DNA of 64,000 nucleotides from CATOSK01 sp963665735 (GCA_963665735.1 OY762444.1:434001-498000), one strand, 5' to 3'; counted from the first letter of the stretch, positions 16,583-25,161 are shown. A program made the numbers and translations. Notes: a model not told the origin generated them from the sequence alone.

Positions 16583-17716
16583 ATGACCCAACCCGCCCAC
16601 GCCCACCCCGGCGACCTCCTGCTGCTGGTTGGCACCCGCAAGGGGGCCTTTATCCTGCACGGCGAACCGGCCCGCCGGGATTGGGAACTGCATGGGCCTT
16701 ACATATCCGGCAGCGACGTTTTTCACCTGACCTATGACCCCCGCAACGGCGGAGTATTGTTTGCCGCCACCAACAGTATGTGGTTCGGCCCGCAAGTGGA
16801 GTTCAGCAAAGACCTGGGCCATACCTGGGAGCAACCGGATGCCCAGCCCCGCTTTTCCGGCGACACCGGCGAAACCGTCAATCGGCTCTGGCACATCGAG
16901 CCGGGGCGGACCTGCGAGCCGGGCGTTTTGTACGCCGGTGTGGAGCCGGCCGCCCTGTTCCGGAGCAATGACGGCGGGATGACTTGGGAAGAAGTCGCCC
17001 CTTTGTCCAACCATCCCACCCGCCCGGAGTGGCAACCCGGTTTCGGTGGCCTTTGCCTCCACAGCATCGCGTTGGACCGGCATCGGCCCAATACCATGTG
17101 GGTGGGCATTTCCGCCGTAGGCGTCTTTCGCACCGACGACGCCGGAGAAAGCTGGCATCATGCTAACCAAGGCGTCCGCGCCGACTTTGACCCGGCCAAC
17201 CGCTACCCGGAATGGGGCGTATGCCCCCACAAGCTGCTGGCCCATCCCACCCGGCAAGATTTGCTGTACCAGCAGAACCACTGCGGCGTCTATCGCAGCG
17301 ACAACGGCGGGGCCTCCTGGCAGGAAATTACCGAGGGCCTCCCCTCCCGGTTCGGCTTTGTCCTCGGCCTGCATCCCCAAGACCCGGATACCCTGTACGT
17401 CATGCCGGAAGATACGGCTTTGGGCGAAGACGTAGGCGGCGGCATACGCTACGTCAGCGAGGCCAAGTTCCGGGTGTTCCGCAGCCGGGACGGCGGACAA
17501 AGCTGGCGCTCCCTGACCAAGGGACTGCCCCAGGGAAACGCCTACGTCCACGCCCTGCGCGAAGGTATGGCTACCGACGATATGGACCCCCTAGGAATCT
17601 ACCTGGGCACGGTCAACGGCCAAATCTTTTACAGCCGCGACGACGGGGACACTTGGGAGCTGATGATTGAAAACCTGCCGCCGATTAACTCCGTAACTTG
17701 CGCCACCGTCGTCTAA
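16583..17716 (+). CDS. BNR-repeat beta-propeller protein (sialidase/VPS10-like)
   Basis: 377 residues. Five Asp-box (BNR) motifs are readable: SNDGGMTW, TDDAGESW, SDNGGASW, SRDGGQSW and SRDDGDTW, spaced 60-80 residues, which indicates a seven- or eight-bladed propeller of the exo-alpha-sialidase/sortilin-like kind. There is no signal peptide, so it is probably cytoplasmic, unlike true sialidases. The function is unknown; related soluble BNR proteins are annotated loosely as glycosyl hydrolases or as photosystem-stability-factor-like. The TAA stop is followed at once by a repeat flank and MITE-B. Confidence 0.8.
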   Translation: MTQPAHAHPGDLLLLVGTRKGAFILHGEPARRDWELHGPYISGSDVFHLTYDPRNGGVLFAATNSMWFGPQVEFSKDLGHTWEQPDAQPRFSGDTGETVNRLWHIEPGRTCEPGVLYAGVEPAALFRSNDGGMTWEEVAPLSNHPTRPEWQPGFGGLCLHSIALDRHRPNTMWVGISAVGVFRTDDAGESWHHANQGVRADFDPANRYPEWGVCPHKLLAHPTRQDLLYQQNHCGVYRSDNGGASWQEITEGLPSRFGFVLGLHPQDPDTLYVMPEDTALGEDVGGGIRYVSEAKFRVFRSRDGGQSWRSLTKGLPQGNAYVHALREGMATDDMDPLGIYLGTVNGQIFYSRDDGDTWELMIENLPPINSVTCATVV

Positions 17717-17742
17717 GAGGATATACGACAAATCCCCCTGCT

Positions 17743-17910
17743 GGGGGTGTCGTCACAATCATCCTTCATCCTTTGCGATTCCCGAATCCCTACCGTCATT
17801 CCGGCGAAAGCCGGAATCCAGAAATCCCAAGCATACAACAACATCCGTGTGGGCAAGGAATCCTGGATACTGGCCTGCGCCGGTATGATGGCGAATATGA
17901 CGACACATCC
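17743..17910. mobile_element. MITE-B, non-autonomous element with IS5-type ends
   Basis: About 168 bp. Left end GGGGGTGTCGTCACAATC; right end on the reverse strand GGATGTGTCGTCATATTCGCC; TA follows at 17911-17912, but the matching left TA is not intact. Interior: an R2 palindrome (about 17799-17833) and the diverged inverted R2 (about 17855-17890). The internal phrase AAGCATACAACA is shared with MITE-A. No coding capacity. Confidence 0.75.
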
Positions 17911-17968
17911 TAAGAGGGTGTGACAAATCCCCTCCCCCTGTTAGGGGGAGGGTTAGGGAGGGGGTGAA
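17911..17968. repeat. R1 palindrome
   Basis: An R1 copy (about 17928-17967) preceded by TAAGAGGGTGTGACAAA, a flank that recurs with variation before R1 at 7735, 10896 and 11011. It abuts the 3' end of the small gene on the minus strand. Confidence 0.8.
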
Positions 17969-18217
17969 CTATCCGGCAACCTGTCTCTTGATGTTTTCCA
18001 GCCACCACCAGAGCCGGTTCCACACCAGCCGCCGCTCCGCGTCCTCCAACGGCCGGCCCGCCAACTCCCGGCAGGCCGCCACCGCCTTGCCCGCCAGATA
18101 GCCCCAGCAGCCCGGTTCGTCTCGCAGCCACCCCACCACCTTGGCCTGCTCTTCCCGCACCAGCCGGGTCAGCACCGGGTCCAGCGTTTCGTTATTCAAG
18201 GGCGGCAGACTGGTCAT
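17969..18217 (-). CDS. Small conserved-looking hypothetical protein
   Basis: 82 residues, starting MTSLPPLNNETLDPVLTRLV. It is predicted all-helical, Trp-rich near the C-terminus (RLVWNRLWWWLENIKRQ), with no signal peptide. I do not recognise the family. Base composition is like its neighbours and a purine stretch CAGGA lies upstream of the ATG. It sits alone between MITE-B and the thiamine genes. It may be a real small protein, but this rests only on the open frame and its non-repetitive content. Confidence 0.5.
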   Translation of the reverse strand: MTSLPPLNNETLDPVLTRLVREEQAKVVGWLRDEPGCWGYLAGKAVAACRELAGRPLEDAERRLVWNRLWWWLENIKRQVAG

Positions 18218-18543
18218 AGCCGTATCCTGGCAATGCGACTACTCGAAACAGTAACTGGCGGAAAATGTATCGTCACCCTAGCCCCCAACGTTATGCCATC
18301 CAAACCCCCGATAGATGGTAGGGGCAACCCTTGTGGTTGCCCAGCCCCCGGCACTCATCATCCCAGCGCCCCATAGTCACCCCTACCTGAGCATCGTCGT
18401 CCCGGCCTCCCCATCGTCATTCCGGCGAAGGCCGGAATCCAGAAATTCCACGCCCGGAACAACGTACCGGACAGCAACAAATCCCCGACACCGGGCCGCC
18501 CCGGTATGGCGGGTTTACCCACCAACCAAACGGCGACGGGCTG
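18218..18543. repeat. Intergenic region with R3 and R2 repeats
   Basis: R3 hairpin (GTAGGGGCAACCCTTGTGG..) at about 18320-18346 and R2 at about 18415-18448, followed by a degenerate inverted R2 tail. Lies downstream of thiS on the minus strand. No gene is visible. Confidence 0.7.
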
Positions 18544-18747
18544 CTAGCCCCCGCCCACCGGCCTGACTATTTCCAGGGCATCCCCGTTGGACAGCGTAAT
18601 CCCGGAAAAGTTTTCTTTCTTTATGACTTCCCCGTTGTAACCCACCGCCACGAACCGCAGGTTAACGTCGAAAGTCGCCAGGTACTTCTCCAGGTTTATG
18701 TCATCCTCCGCCTCCCGGGGCTTTCCGTTGACCATCAGGTTAATCAC
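18544..18747 (-). CDS. thiS: Sulfur carrier protein ThiS
   Basis: 67 residues beginning MINLMVNGKPREAEDDINLE. The ubiquitin-like fold ends in the required C-terminal glycine tail (VRPVGGG), which is adenylylated and thiocarboxylated to donate sulfur to the thiazole. The tail has three glycines instead of the common two; it may still serve. It overlaps the 3' end of thiE by 8 bp and is the last gene of thiG-thiE-thiS. Normal size. Confidence 0.9.
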   Translation of the reverse strand: MINLMVNGKPREAEDDINLEKYLATFDVNLRFVAVGYNGEVIKKENFSGITLSNGDALEIVRPVGGG

Positions 18748-19414
18748 TGGAAGCCAACTCCTTCCGCCGGGCTACACCGCCCGACAACTCCGCGGCCAGC
18801 ATCGTCTCTTTCAATTCCCGCGCCGCCAATTCAACATCCGGGGCGGCCAGAATCGCGCTGATAACCGCCACCCCCGTCGCGCCGGCCTCCATCACCGGCC
18901 CCACGTTGGCCGCTGTTATTCCGCCAATTCCCAGCAGCGGCAGCGAACATTCAGCCTTGATTCGCCCCAGCAGTTCCGGCCCCGACGGTTCCTCCCCGGG
19001 GTGCGAGCGGCTGGCGAACATCGTTCCCACTACCAGGAAATCTGCTCCTTCCACCGCCGCTTGCCGCGCGCCTTCCAACGAGTGTACCGACCGCCCAATC
19101 AGCGCCTCCGGCCCCAGAATCCGCCGCGCCTCCGCCGTTGGCAAAGCCTCTTCCCCCAACTGCACCCCGTCGGCCCCCATCGCCGCCGCCACGTCCACCC
19201 TTTCGTTGATTATCAACAACGCCCGCCCCGCAATGGATTCCTCAACCTCCCGCGCCAGTTCCAGCAGTTTCCCCCCCGGCAGGTCTTTTTCCCGCAACTG
19301 CACCAGGTCAACCCCCCCGGCAACCGCCAAAGCGATGCGCTCCGTCAGGGAAACAGGATGCGCCAGACTCCGGTCAGTCACCAGGGCCAGGCAGGGAACG
19401 GGCAGCGCCGCCAC
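18740..19414 (-). CDS. thiE: Thiamine-phosphate synthase ThiE
   Basis: 224 residues from a GTG at 19414, five bases after the thiG stop, with GGAG about 8 nt upstream. The open frame extends to 19528 but that part is Arg-rich and lies inside thiG. Family motifs: LALVTDRSL, QLREKDLPGGKL, INERVDVAAAMGADGVQLGEE, GRSVHSLEGA, and the pyrophosphate-site GIGGITAANVGPVMEAGATGVAVISAI. ThiE joins HMP-PP to thiazole phosphate. Coupled to thiG and thiS. Confidence 0.93.
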   Translation of the reverse strand: MAALPVPCLALVTDRSLAHPVSLTERIALAVAGGVDLVQLREKDLPGGKLLELAREVEESIAGRALLIINERVDVAAAMGADGVQLGEEALPTAEARRILGPEALIGRSVHSLEGARQAAVEGADFLVVGTMFASRSHPGEEPSGPELLGRIKAECSLPLLGIGGITAANVGPVMEAGATGVAVISAILAAPDVELAARELKETMLAAELSGGVARRKELASSD

Positions 19415-19418
19415 CGGG

Positions 19419-20210
19419 CTAGCTCCGGGCCGACGCCGGCTGCGGAACGTCCGCCGTCGGGCTGCTGGCCTGCGCGTAGGCCCGTACCGGAATCCGACCC
19501 GCCAGGTACGCTTTCCGTCCCGCCTCAACCCCGTTCTTGAACGCCTCGCCCATCAGCCCCGGGTTCTCCGCCTGGGCAATGGCCGTATTCACCAGCACCG
19601 CCTCGGCCCCCAATTCCAGCGCCTTCGATGCGTCCGACGGCACCGCCAATCCCGCGTCCACCACCACCGGCACGTTGGCCTGCTCAATGATGATGCGGAC
19701 TTCCTCTACCGTGTGAATCCCCTGGCCGGAACCGATGGCCGACCCCAGGGGCATCACCGTCGCGCAGCCCACGTCCTCCAGCCGTTTCGCCAGCACCGGG
19801 TCGGCGTGAATGTAGGGCATCACCACGAATCCGTCATTGACCAGCTTTTCCGCCGCCTCCAGCGTCGCCGCCGGGTCCGGGAACAGGTACTTGGGGTCGG
19901 GTATCACTTCTAGTTTCACGAAGTCGGTGCCGGTCACTTCCCGACCCAGTCGGGCCACGAAAAGCGCCTCTTCCACCGTCTGACACCCCGCCGTGTTGGG
20001 CAGAATGTTGTACTTGTCCGGGTCAATGTAATCCAGGATGGTCTTTTCGTTGGGATTGTCCAGGTCCAAACGCCGGATAGCCACCGTCACCATCTGGGTT
20101 CCCGACGCCTCCAGGGCCTCAACCTGGTCTTCCATAGACCTGTATCGGCCCGTTCCCACAATCAGGCGGGAAGTGAAATGTTTGCCCGCAATGACCAAAT
20201 CGTCCGACAT
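19419..20210 (-). CDS. thiG: Thiazole synthase ThiG
   Basis: 263 residues, TIM barrel. Motifs include SRLIVGTGRYRSMEDQVEALEASGTQMVTVAIRR, LPNTAGCQTVEEAL, FVKLEVIPDPKYLFPDP with the catalytic-lysine strand, and LGSAIGSGQGI and GAEAVLVNTAIAQA. ThiG makes the thiazole phosphate from DXP, dehydroglycine and ThiS-thiocarboxylate. AAGGAG lies 9 nt before the ATG. It is the first gene under the TPP riboswitch. No thiO, thiH, thiF or thiC lies in the window, so other steps are encoded elsewhere. Confidence 0.95.
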   Translation of the reverse strand: MSDDLVIAGKHFTSRLIVGTGRYRSMEDQVEALEASGTQMVTVAIRRLDLDNPNEKTILDYIDPDKYNILPNTAGCQTVEEALFVARLGREVTGTDFVKLEVIPDPKYLFPDPAATLEAAEKLVNDGFVVMPYIHADPVLAKRLEDVGCATVMPLGSAIGSGQGIHTVEEVRIIIEQANVPVVVDAGLAVPSDASKALELGAEAVLVNTAIAQAENPGLMGEAFKNGVEAGRKAYLAGRIPVRAYAQASSPTADVPQPASARS

Positions 20211-20240
20211 GATGACGACTCCTTATTCCCGGTTCGGTAC

Positions 20241-20268
20241 AAAAAAACGCCAGGCGACTTCCCTGGCG
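20241..20268 (-). terminator. Riboswitch-associated intrinsic terminator
   Basis: On the minus strand CGCCAGG GAAGTCG CCTGGCG forms a hairpin, followed by seven T. It sits between the TPP aptamer and thiG, so it is the probable expression platform: TPP binding favours the terminator and stops transcription before thiG. Confidence 0.85.
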
Positions 20269-20290
20269 GTGGCAAGCGATGACTGCAAAA

Positions 20291-20377
20291 CTCCCTGCGC
20301 CGGCATTACCCGGATCAGGTACAGGCGGTCGGCGGCGTTCCTTGGCCGCCCTCTCAGCCTGGCTTTCCCAAGCTCCC
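20291..20377 (-). ncRNA. TPP riboswitch (THI element)
   Basis: The minus strand has the conserved TPP aptamer blocks in order: GGGAGC at the 5' side, GCTGAGAGGGCGGCC, then GACCGCCTGTACCTGATCCGGGTAATGCCGGCGCAGGGA. CTGAGA and ACCTGATC..GTAATGC..GCAGGGA are the TPP-binding sequences. P1 pairs GGGAGC-like with the terminal AGGGAG region. It precedes the intrinsic terminator at 20241-20268 and controls thiG-thiE-thiS, so the unit is likely turned off by thiamine pyrophosphate at transcription level. Confidence 0.95.
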
Positions 20378-20781
20378 GTCAGGCCCACGTTGTCGGCTGT
20401 TGCCGTGCCGTTAGCTTAGCACCGCCCCCCGGTGAAGTCAACGAACCCCCGGCCCACGGCAAGACGATTGCAAAGTCGGCAAGAATCACTATGGGATGTG
20501 TTTCAATAATCCCTTCCCCCTTGACGGGGGAAGGTTAGGATGGGGGTGAAAATGTCGCCGTATGCCCCTACCCTATCCGCAACCAACCCGTCATTCCGTC
20601 GTAGGCCGGAATCCAGAAAACCCCCGCACAAAACAGCGTCCCCAACGCCAGCCCCTTCCCCGAATCCGCCAAAATCCGTCCCCCATTTCGGAGACTGAAA
20701 CCGTCCCCCTTTTGTATCATTTCCCGGTTGCCATTGAATAGCGACTAGCCACTGGCAACTGACCATCTACGGGGGTAGCTT
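20378..20781. repeat. Intergenic region with R1, R2 and R4 repeats
   Basis: R1 at about 20511-20549, R2 at about 20590-20620, and an R4 sequence (GACTAGCCACTGGCAACTGA) at about 20743-20764 that recurs at 25143 and in modified form at 26700. The promoter of the riboswitch unit must lie upstream of 20377 on the minus strand, but I cannot fix it. Confidence 0.7.
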
Positions 20782-21018
20782 ATGCCGAATCAGTCTATTC
20801 GCAAGACCAAGCTCATGCGCGACGTGGAAGAGCGATTCCAAAGACCCCTGGAGCGTCTGGTGCCGGAAATGGTCAACCAGCATGGCCTTAGCCACGCCGC
20901 CGCCGAACTGGGGGTCAGCGCCGCCACCCTGGGCTACTGGATGCTGAAACTCGGAATCCGCTACCGCCGCGTCGCCGTCACCGCCGAGGAAACCATCGAG
21001 GTCAAACGCCCCGGCTAA
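20782..21018 (+). CDS. Small helix-turn-helix protein
   Basis: 78 residues. The central helix-turn-helix is readable as LSHAAAELGVSAATLGYWMLKLG (about residues 36-58), preceded by a basic N-terminal helix and followed by a strand-like RYRRVAVTAEETIEV. It probably binds DNA, like domains cut from IS- or Fis-type regulators. It is the only plus-strand gene of the area, with the minus-strand NHL gene terminating towards it. No target can be proposed. No strong ribosome binding site is visible. Confidence 0.65.
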   Translation: MPNQSIRKTKLMRDVEERFQRPLERLVPEMVNQHGLSHAAAELGVSAATLGYWMLKLGIRYRRVAVTAEETIEVKRPG

Positions 21019-21059
21019 CCCCTTCCCCCTGCTGCTTGAACCGCAAGGCGTCAACCACC

Positions 21060-21090
21060 AAAAAAGCAGGGGCGCGGCTATCCGCGCCCC
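21060..21090 (-). terminator. Intrinsic terminator after the NHL gene
   Basis: A perfect 9-bp stem GGGGCGCGG/CCGCGCCCC at 21069-21090 with a four-base loop. On the minus strand it is followed within 3 bases by TTTTTT, so it ends the minus-strand transcript of the DUF1800/DUF1501/NHL genes. Confidence 0.88.
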
Positions 21091-21130
21091 CGTCTCTTGC
21101 CTGACCTGATTGACTGATTGACGCTGCGGC

Positions 21131-22177
21131 CTACAACCGGCCCCCGTCGTACAGCCCCAGGAAGTAGGGCGGCAGTTTCCGGTAAATCTGGATGCGGTTG
21201 CGCTGCGAGTCCACGATGAACACCCGGTCATCATCGTCCACCGTCACCCCCAGCGGGCCGCGCAGGAACCGCTCCCGCTCCAACCCCTGGGCAATCTCCC
21301 GCTCCAGCCGCATTTCCGGGTTGGCGTCCAGCTTGGTCTCCCCCCACTTGGAAAGAGTGGCGTCCCCCAGAATCTGCGTGATGTAGCTCCCGTCCAGGTC
21401 AAAGACCTCCAGCCGGTCATTGTCCCAGTCCGTGACGTAGATGATGCCTTCCTTGTCCACCGCCACGTCCGTAGGACGGTTGAACTCCCCTTCGCCCTTG
21501 CCCGACGTGCCGAACTTCATCAGGAACTTGCCGTCGGCGGTGAACTTCTGCACCCGGTCATTCCGCCAGTCGGCGATGAAAATATCGCCGTTGCCGTCAA
21601 TTTCGATGCCCCAGGGCATATTCAACTCGCCGTCCCCGGTTCCGAACTGCCCGAACTTCCCCAAAAACTGCCCGTCCTTGGTGAACTTCTGTACCCGGTG
21701 GTTGCCCGTGTCCACCAGGTAAACATTATCGTCGGCGTCAATGGTAATCCCCGAAGGCTTGTCAAACTCCCCGTCGTCCTGGCCCACCACGCCCCAGGAA
21801 CCGATCCAGTCGCCGTCCTTGGTGAACATGGCTACCCGTTGCAGCCATTCGTCGGTTATGTAAAGGTTTTCGTCCTTGTCCAGGGCAATGTCCGTCGGCC
21901 AGACCAGCGACCCCGGCGACGCGTCCTCGCCCACGTCCATCAAGTCGCCGCCCAGCCGGCCGCCGTTGCCGATTTCCCCGATGTAATCTTCCTGGACGGT
22001 GCAAACGGTAATCCGCTTGGAGTCCGCCCGGTAGTCGTATGCCCGGTTGACCACGTACATCACGTCGTTGGCGCCCCGGGCCACCGAAACCGGGTTCTTG
22101 AATCCCGTGCCCGCCTCTTCACCCCGCCCGATGGTGTGGGTGTAGCGGAAAGTTGCCCCTTGAACTCTGGTTGTCAT
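21131..22177 (-). CDS. NHL-repeat six-bladed beta-propeller protein
   Basis: 348 residues. Repeats of the form GEFNRPTDVAVDKEG-YVTDWDNDRLEVF are seen about six times (e.g. GDGELNMPWGIEIDGNGDIF and GEFDKPSGITIDADDNVYLV). No signal peptide or membrane segment, so probably cytoplasmic. GAGGA lies before the ATG. It is the last gene of the DUF1800-DUF1501-DUF1800-NHL string and ends at a strong terminator. A paralogue with the same layout is at 37736. NHL propellers bind RNA, protein or ligands; no specific role can be read from sequence. Confidence 0.85.
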   Translation of the reverse strand: MTTRVQGATFRYTHTIGRGEEAGTGFKNPVSVARGANDVMYVVNRAYDYRADSKRITVCTVQEDYIGEIGNGGRLGGDLMDVGEDASPGSLVWPTDIALDKDENLYITDEWLQRVAMFTKDGDWIGSWGVVGQDDGEFDKPSGITIDADDNVYLVDTGNHRVQKFTKDGQFLGKFGQFGTGDGELNMPWGIEIDGNGDIFIADWRNDRVQKFTADGKFLMKFGTSGKGEGEFNRPTDVAVDKEGIIYVTDWDNDRLEVFDLDGSYITQILGDATLSKWGETKLDANPEMRLEREIAQGLERERFLRGPLGVTVDDDDRVFIVDSQRNRIQIYRKLPPYFLGLYDGGRL

Positions 22178-22320
22178 CTTTTCCTCGCTTGAATCTCTAC
22201 TGTCGTCCCGCCAATGGTCAACCTATTTGGTAGGCGGGCCGAAGGGCCGTCAAATCAGTCCCTCCCCCCTCGAAGGGGGAAGGCTAGGATGGGGGTGAAC
22301 TCCTCCCATCCCCTTGGTGT
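22178..22320. repeat. R1-like palindrome between NHL and DUF1800 genes
   Basis: An R1 variant (about 22257-22299, CCCTCCCCCCTCGAAGGGGG) separates two genes transcribed in the same direction; it could act as a processing or attenuation hairpin. Confidence 0.65.
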
Positions 22321-23724
22321 TTATGCGAACTGGTACTCCTGGGTGGACGCGATTAGCTGCAACAATTGGGCTACCAACTGCCCGAACTCGGCCCCGGCCG
22401 GGTCCATGTCCGCCGCCGGCCGCGCGTGGTCTTCCAGCAGCGACCGGGTTTCCGGCAGCAGGTCATAGCCGCCCAGCATTTCCAGGCAGCGCGTCACCAG
22501 GCTTTCGGCGGTAATCGGCCCCTCCGTGCAACCCAGACGCTCAATCATCGCCCGGATTCCCGGCGCCTCCATCCGGCCCATCTCCCCGGCGGTGAAGTTG
22601 ACCCGTTCCACCAGGGTGCCGCTGTCAATCCATTCCTTGCCGGTGTGCCAGCCCTCTACCGTGGGCGGGTTCATCAAATCCTGCCCCATGTAGCGGATTT
22701 CCAGCCCGGCGTCGTAAATCCGCGGCCGCGGGTCAACGAAGTCCCCCACCAGCCGCAGCGTTCCGCAAACCACTTCCGACGGACTCTTAACCTTGGCGAA
22801 CCGCGCGTTCTTGAAGAAGTCCGAGTTGAACAGCGCCCGCAGCATCGGACGAATCCGGTAGCCCGACCGGAAGTATTCCTCTTCCAGCATCCGCACCGCC
22901 TCCGGGTCTTGCGGCGGCGTAGTCTCCCACGCCGGCGCTTGCGGCTCATCCGCCACGAAGAAGTTGTAAAGGTGCCGGGCAACGAACCGCGCCGTCGCCG
23001 GCTGCTTGGCGATTATGTTGATGATGTCCTCGCCGTTGAAGTCCCCCGTCTCCCCCAGGAAAGTCTTTTCCCCGTCAATATGGTCCAGCCGGTTATACAG
23101 GAAACGGTTGTCGTACCGCCCGAAGGGATAGCGAGGCATACCGTTGGCTACCGTCCAGCCGGTAAACGCCTGGGCGCACGCCTTAACGTCGTCCTCGGTA
23201 TAGTTGGGGTGGCCGTCCATGCCCACGCCCATGGAAAACAGTTCCAGCAGCTCCCGGCCCCAGTTTTCGTTGACCGCCTCTTTGTGGCTCAACTGGTTGT
23301 CCAGGTAGTAGAGCATCGCCGGGTCTGTCGCCATGTCCAGCAGCAGGTCCGGGAACCGGCCCATGCCGTTGGCCCGGAACTTGTTCAACTGGTTCAGGAT
23401 GTTCTGCGGCGCCATGCACTTGGAATCGCCGACGCAAAAAATCCCGTGCCAGAACAGCGCCAGCTTTTCCTCCAACTGCCGCGGCGAGTTGACCATCCGG
23501 TACGTCCAGTAACCCTGGTTGGCGGACAGGTAGCCCATGTCCCGCCAGCCCATGTACCGTTGCATCACGTCCATGTTCAGGTCGGGTTGTTCCTCCGGGT
23601 GGAGCAGTTCCTCCACCGTAGCCTCATACCCCTGCGCCGCCCGCCGTTCCAGTTCCTCATAGGTGGCCCCGAAACCGGCCCGGCGCATCAGGTGGGCCAT
23701 CAAGGCAATGTCGTTGTCTGCCAT
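22321..23724 (-). CDS. DUF1800 family protein
   Basis: 467 residues. The DUF1800 hallmark is at the N-terminus: DIALMAHLMRRAGFGATYEELE, and the motifs WTYRMVNSPRQLEEKLALFWHGIF, NENWGRELLELFSMGVG, AFTGWTVANGMPR, and FFKNARFAKVKSPSEVVCGTLR follow. These families lack a known function and are encoded next to DUF1501 genes. No signal peptide. It is a close paralogue of the gene at 25162 (467 versus 468 residues), with the DUF1501 gene between the two. GGGAAGG precedes the ATG. Confidence 0.92.
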   Translation of the reverse strand: MADNDIALMAHLMRRAGFGATYEELERRAAQGYEATVEELLHPEEQPDLNMDVMQRYMGWRDMGYLSANQGYWTYRMVNSPRQLEEKLALFWHGIFCVGDSKCMAPQNILNQLNKFRANGMGRFPDLLLDMATDPAMLYYLDNQLSHKEAVNENWGRELLELFSMGVGMDGHPNYTEDDVKACAQAFTGWTVANGMPRYPFGRYDNRFLYNRLDHIDGEKTFLGETGDFNGEDIINIIAKQPATARFVARHLYNFFVADEPQAPAWETTPPQDPEAVRMLEEEYFRSGYRIRPMLRALFNSDFFKNARFAKVKSPSEVVCGTLRLVGDFVDPRPRIYDAGLEIRYMGQDLMNPPTVEGWHTGKEWIDSGTLVERVNFTAGEMGRMEAPGIRAMIERLGCTEGPITAESLVTRCLEMLGGYDLLPETRSLLEDHARPAADMDPAGAEFGQLVAQLLQLIASTQEYQFA

Positions 23725-23942
23725 GCCTTCCCTCTTAAATTCAACGCTTGGCCCGGCAACGTGACGGCGTTTTCCCCGACATTCCTGACGTAACGAAAAA
23801 GCCCCGTGCCGGGGAGAGCGTTCCGACTCTCAAATCGTCATTCCCGCCAAAGTGGGAATCCACGGATACCCTGGTTGATAACCCTCGGTAGGGGCGCACG
23901 TCTGTACGCCCCTACCCTTCGAGAGCATCCGGGAATAATCGC
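23725..23942. repeat. Intergenic region with R2b and R3-type hairpins
   Basis: Contains an R2b-like copy (about 23841-23865, CGTCATTCCCGCCAAAGTGG) and an R3-type hairpin (GTAGGGGCGCACGTCTGTACGC, about 23889-23918). It separates DUF1800 from DUF1501 on the minus strand. Confidence 0.65.
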
Positions 23943-25085
23943 CTAGTCCTTGGCGATGAAGTCCATCTTCTCGAAGTTCCCATTGACGATGGGCTGGGCG
24001 TCCAAACCCATCCAGTCCTCAACCAGGGTGGCGTACAGGCCCCGGAAGTCGTTGTTGAAGTGCAGGTTGCCCTCCAGCAGCTTGTTGTCCTCCAGCGACG
24101 GGTACTCCCCGTACAGGCCGCCCTTCACCCGGTCGCCGATGACGAAAGCCGCCCCGCCCGAACCGTGGTCCGTGCCGGAGCCGTTGTCGTGCACCCGCCG
24201 CCCGAACTCGGTGAACACCAGCAGCACCACGTTGTCGCTGGCGTTGTGTTCCTTCAAGTCCGAGTAGAAGTCGCTGATGGTCTGGCCGACCATGGTGCAA
24301 AGGCTGGCGTGGGCCGACATCTGCGTCGCGTGGGTGTCGAAACTGTTGTAAGGCGCCGTGGTGTAGAGGAACCGCGTCCCCAGGTCGGCGAGATGCACCT
24401 GCGCGATGTTCCTCATGTATTGCGCCGTCGAACTTGGGCCGTATTCCACCGTAGAAGTGTACTTCTCCGGCGCCGTCGCCAGAATGTCCGCCCCGGTCAG
24501 CGCGTCCATCCCCGTCTGCGACAGGTACTCCAGCACCGGGCCGCGGCCCATCACCGGCGAATACATCCGCGAGAAGATGTCCAGCGCCTGCGCCCGTTCC
24601 TGCTCAACCTCAATGCTGGTCAGGACGCCGTAGGTCTCCAGGTTCCCCACCGAGGCCACCGGCACGCCCGGCGCGGCCATCGCCCGGGGCAGGCCCCGCC
24701 CGAAGTTAACGCCGGTCAGCACGTTGTCCTTGTTGGGATCCAGGTCGCGAATGGCCCGGCCAACCCAGCCTTCGTCCGCCAGCTTTTCCGGTTCGCAGGT
24801 GTGCCAGATGTCCATGGAACGGAAGTGGCTCAGGTTGGGGTTGGGATACCCTACTCCCTGGATAATCGCCACCTTGCCCTGGTCGTACAGGTCTTTCAAC
24901 GGCGCCAGGTTCGGGTTGAAGCCCAGTTCGTCGTTCATGGGCAGCACCTGGTCTTGGGGAATGACCACGTTGGGCCGGTTTTCGTAGTAAAGCGGGTTGT
25001 TATAGGGAACTATCGAGTTCAGGAAGTCGTTGCCGCCCGACAGTTGCAGGACTACCAGGACGGGGTCTTTCTTGGTGCTGGTCAT
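23943..25085 (-). CDS. DUF1501 family protein (alkaline-phosphatase-like fold)
   Basis: 380 residues. DUF1501 hallmarks: VLVVLQLSGGNDFLNSIVPY (about 10-29), HFRSMDIWHT, and the C-terminal TEFGRRVHDNGSGTDHG-GGAAFVIGD. Many members carry a Tat signal; here the protein begins directly at the domain with MTSTKKDPVL, so it is probably cytoplasmic. GAAGGAGG lies before the ATG. It sits between two near-identical DUF1800 genes, with a 76-bp gap to the upstream one that contains an R4 repeat. Activity is unknown. Confidence 0.92.
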   Translation of the reverse strand: MTSTKKDPVLVVLQLSGGNDFLNSIVPYNNPLYYENRPNVVIPQDQVLPMNDELGFNPNLAPLKDLYDQGKVAIIQGVGYPNPNLSHFRSMDIWHTCEPEKLADEGWVGRAIRDLDPNKDNVLTGVNFGRGLPRAMAAPGVPVASVGNLETYGVLTSIEVEQERAQALDIFSRMYSPVMGRGPVLEYLSQTGMDALTGADILATAPEKYTSTVEYGPSSTAQYMRNIAQVHLADLGTRFLYTTAPYNSFDTHATQMSAHASLCTMVGQTISDFYSDLKEHNASDNVVLLVFTEFGRRVHDNGSGTDHGSGGAAFVIGDRVKGGLYGEYPSLEDNKLLEGNLHFNNDFRGLYATLVEDWMGLDAQPIVNGNFEKMDFIAKD

Positions 25086-25161
25086 TTTGCCTCCTTCAAG
25101 GTGGTCAGTGGTTGGCGGCTAGTGGATAGCGTTCTGAACATCAAACACTAGCCACTGGCAA
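25086..25161. repeat. R4 palindromic repeat between DUF1800 and DUF1501
   Basis: The sequence holds two near-inverted arms, GGTTGGCGGCTAGTGG (about 25109-25124) and CACTAGCCACTGGCAACTA (about 25145-25163). On the minus strand the DUF1800 gene's TAG stop is the first triplet of the arm TAGTTGCCAGTGGCTAGTG. Related sequence is at 20743 and, more diverged, at 26650-26710. Confidence 0.6.
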
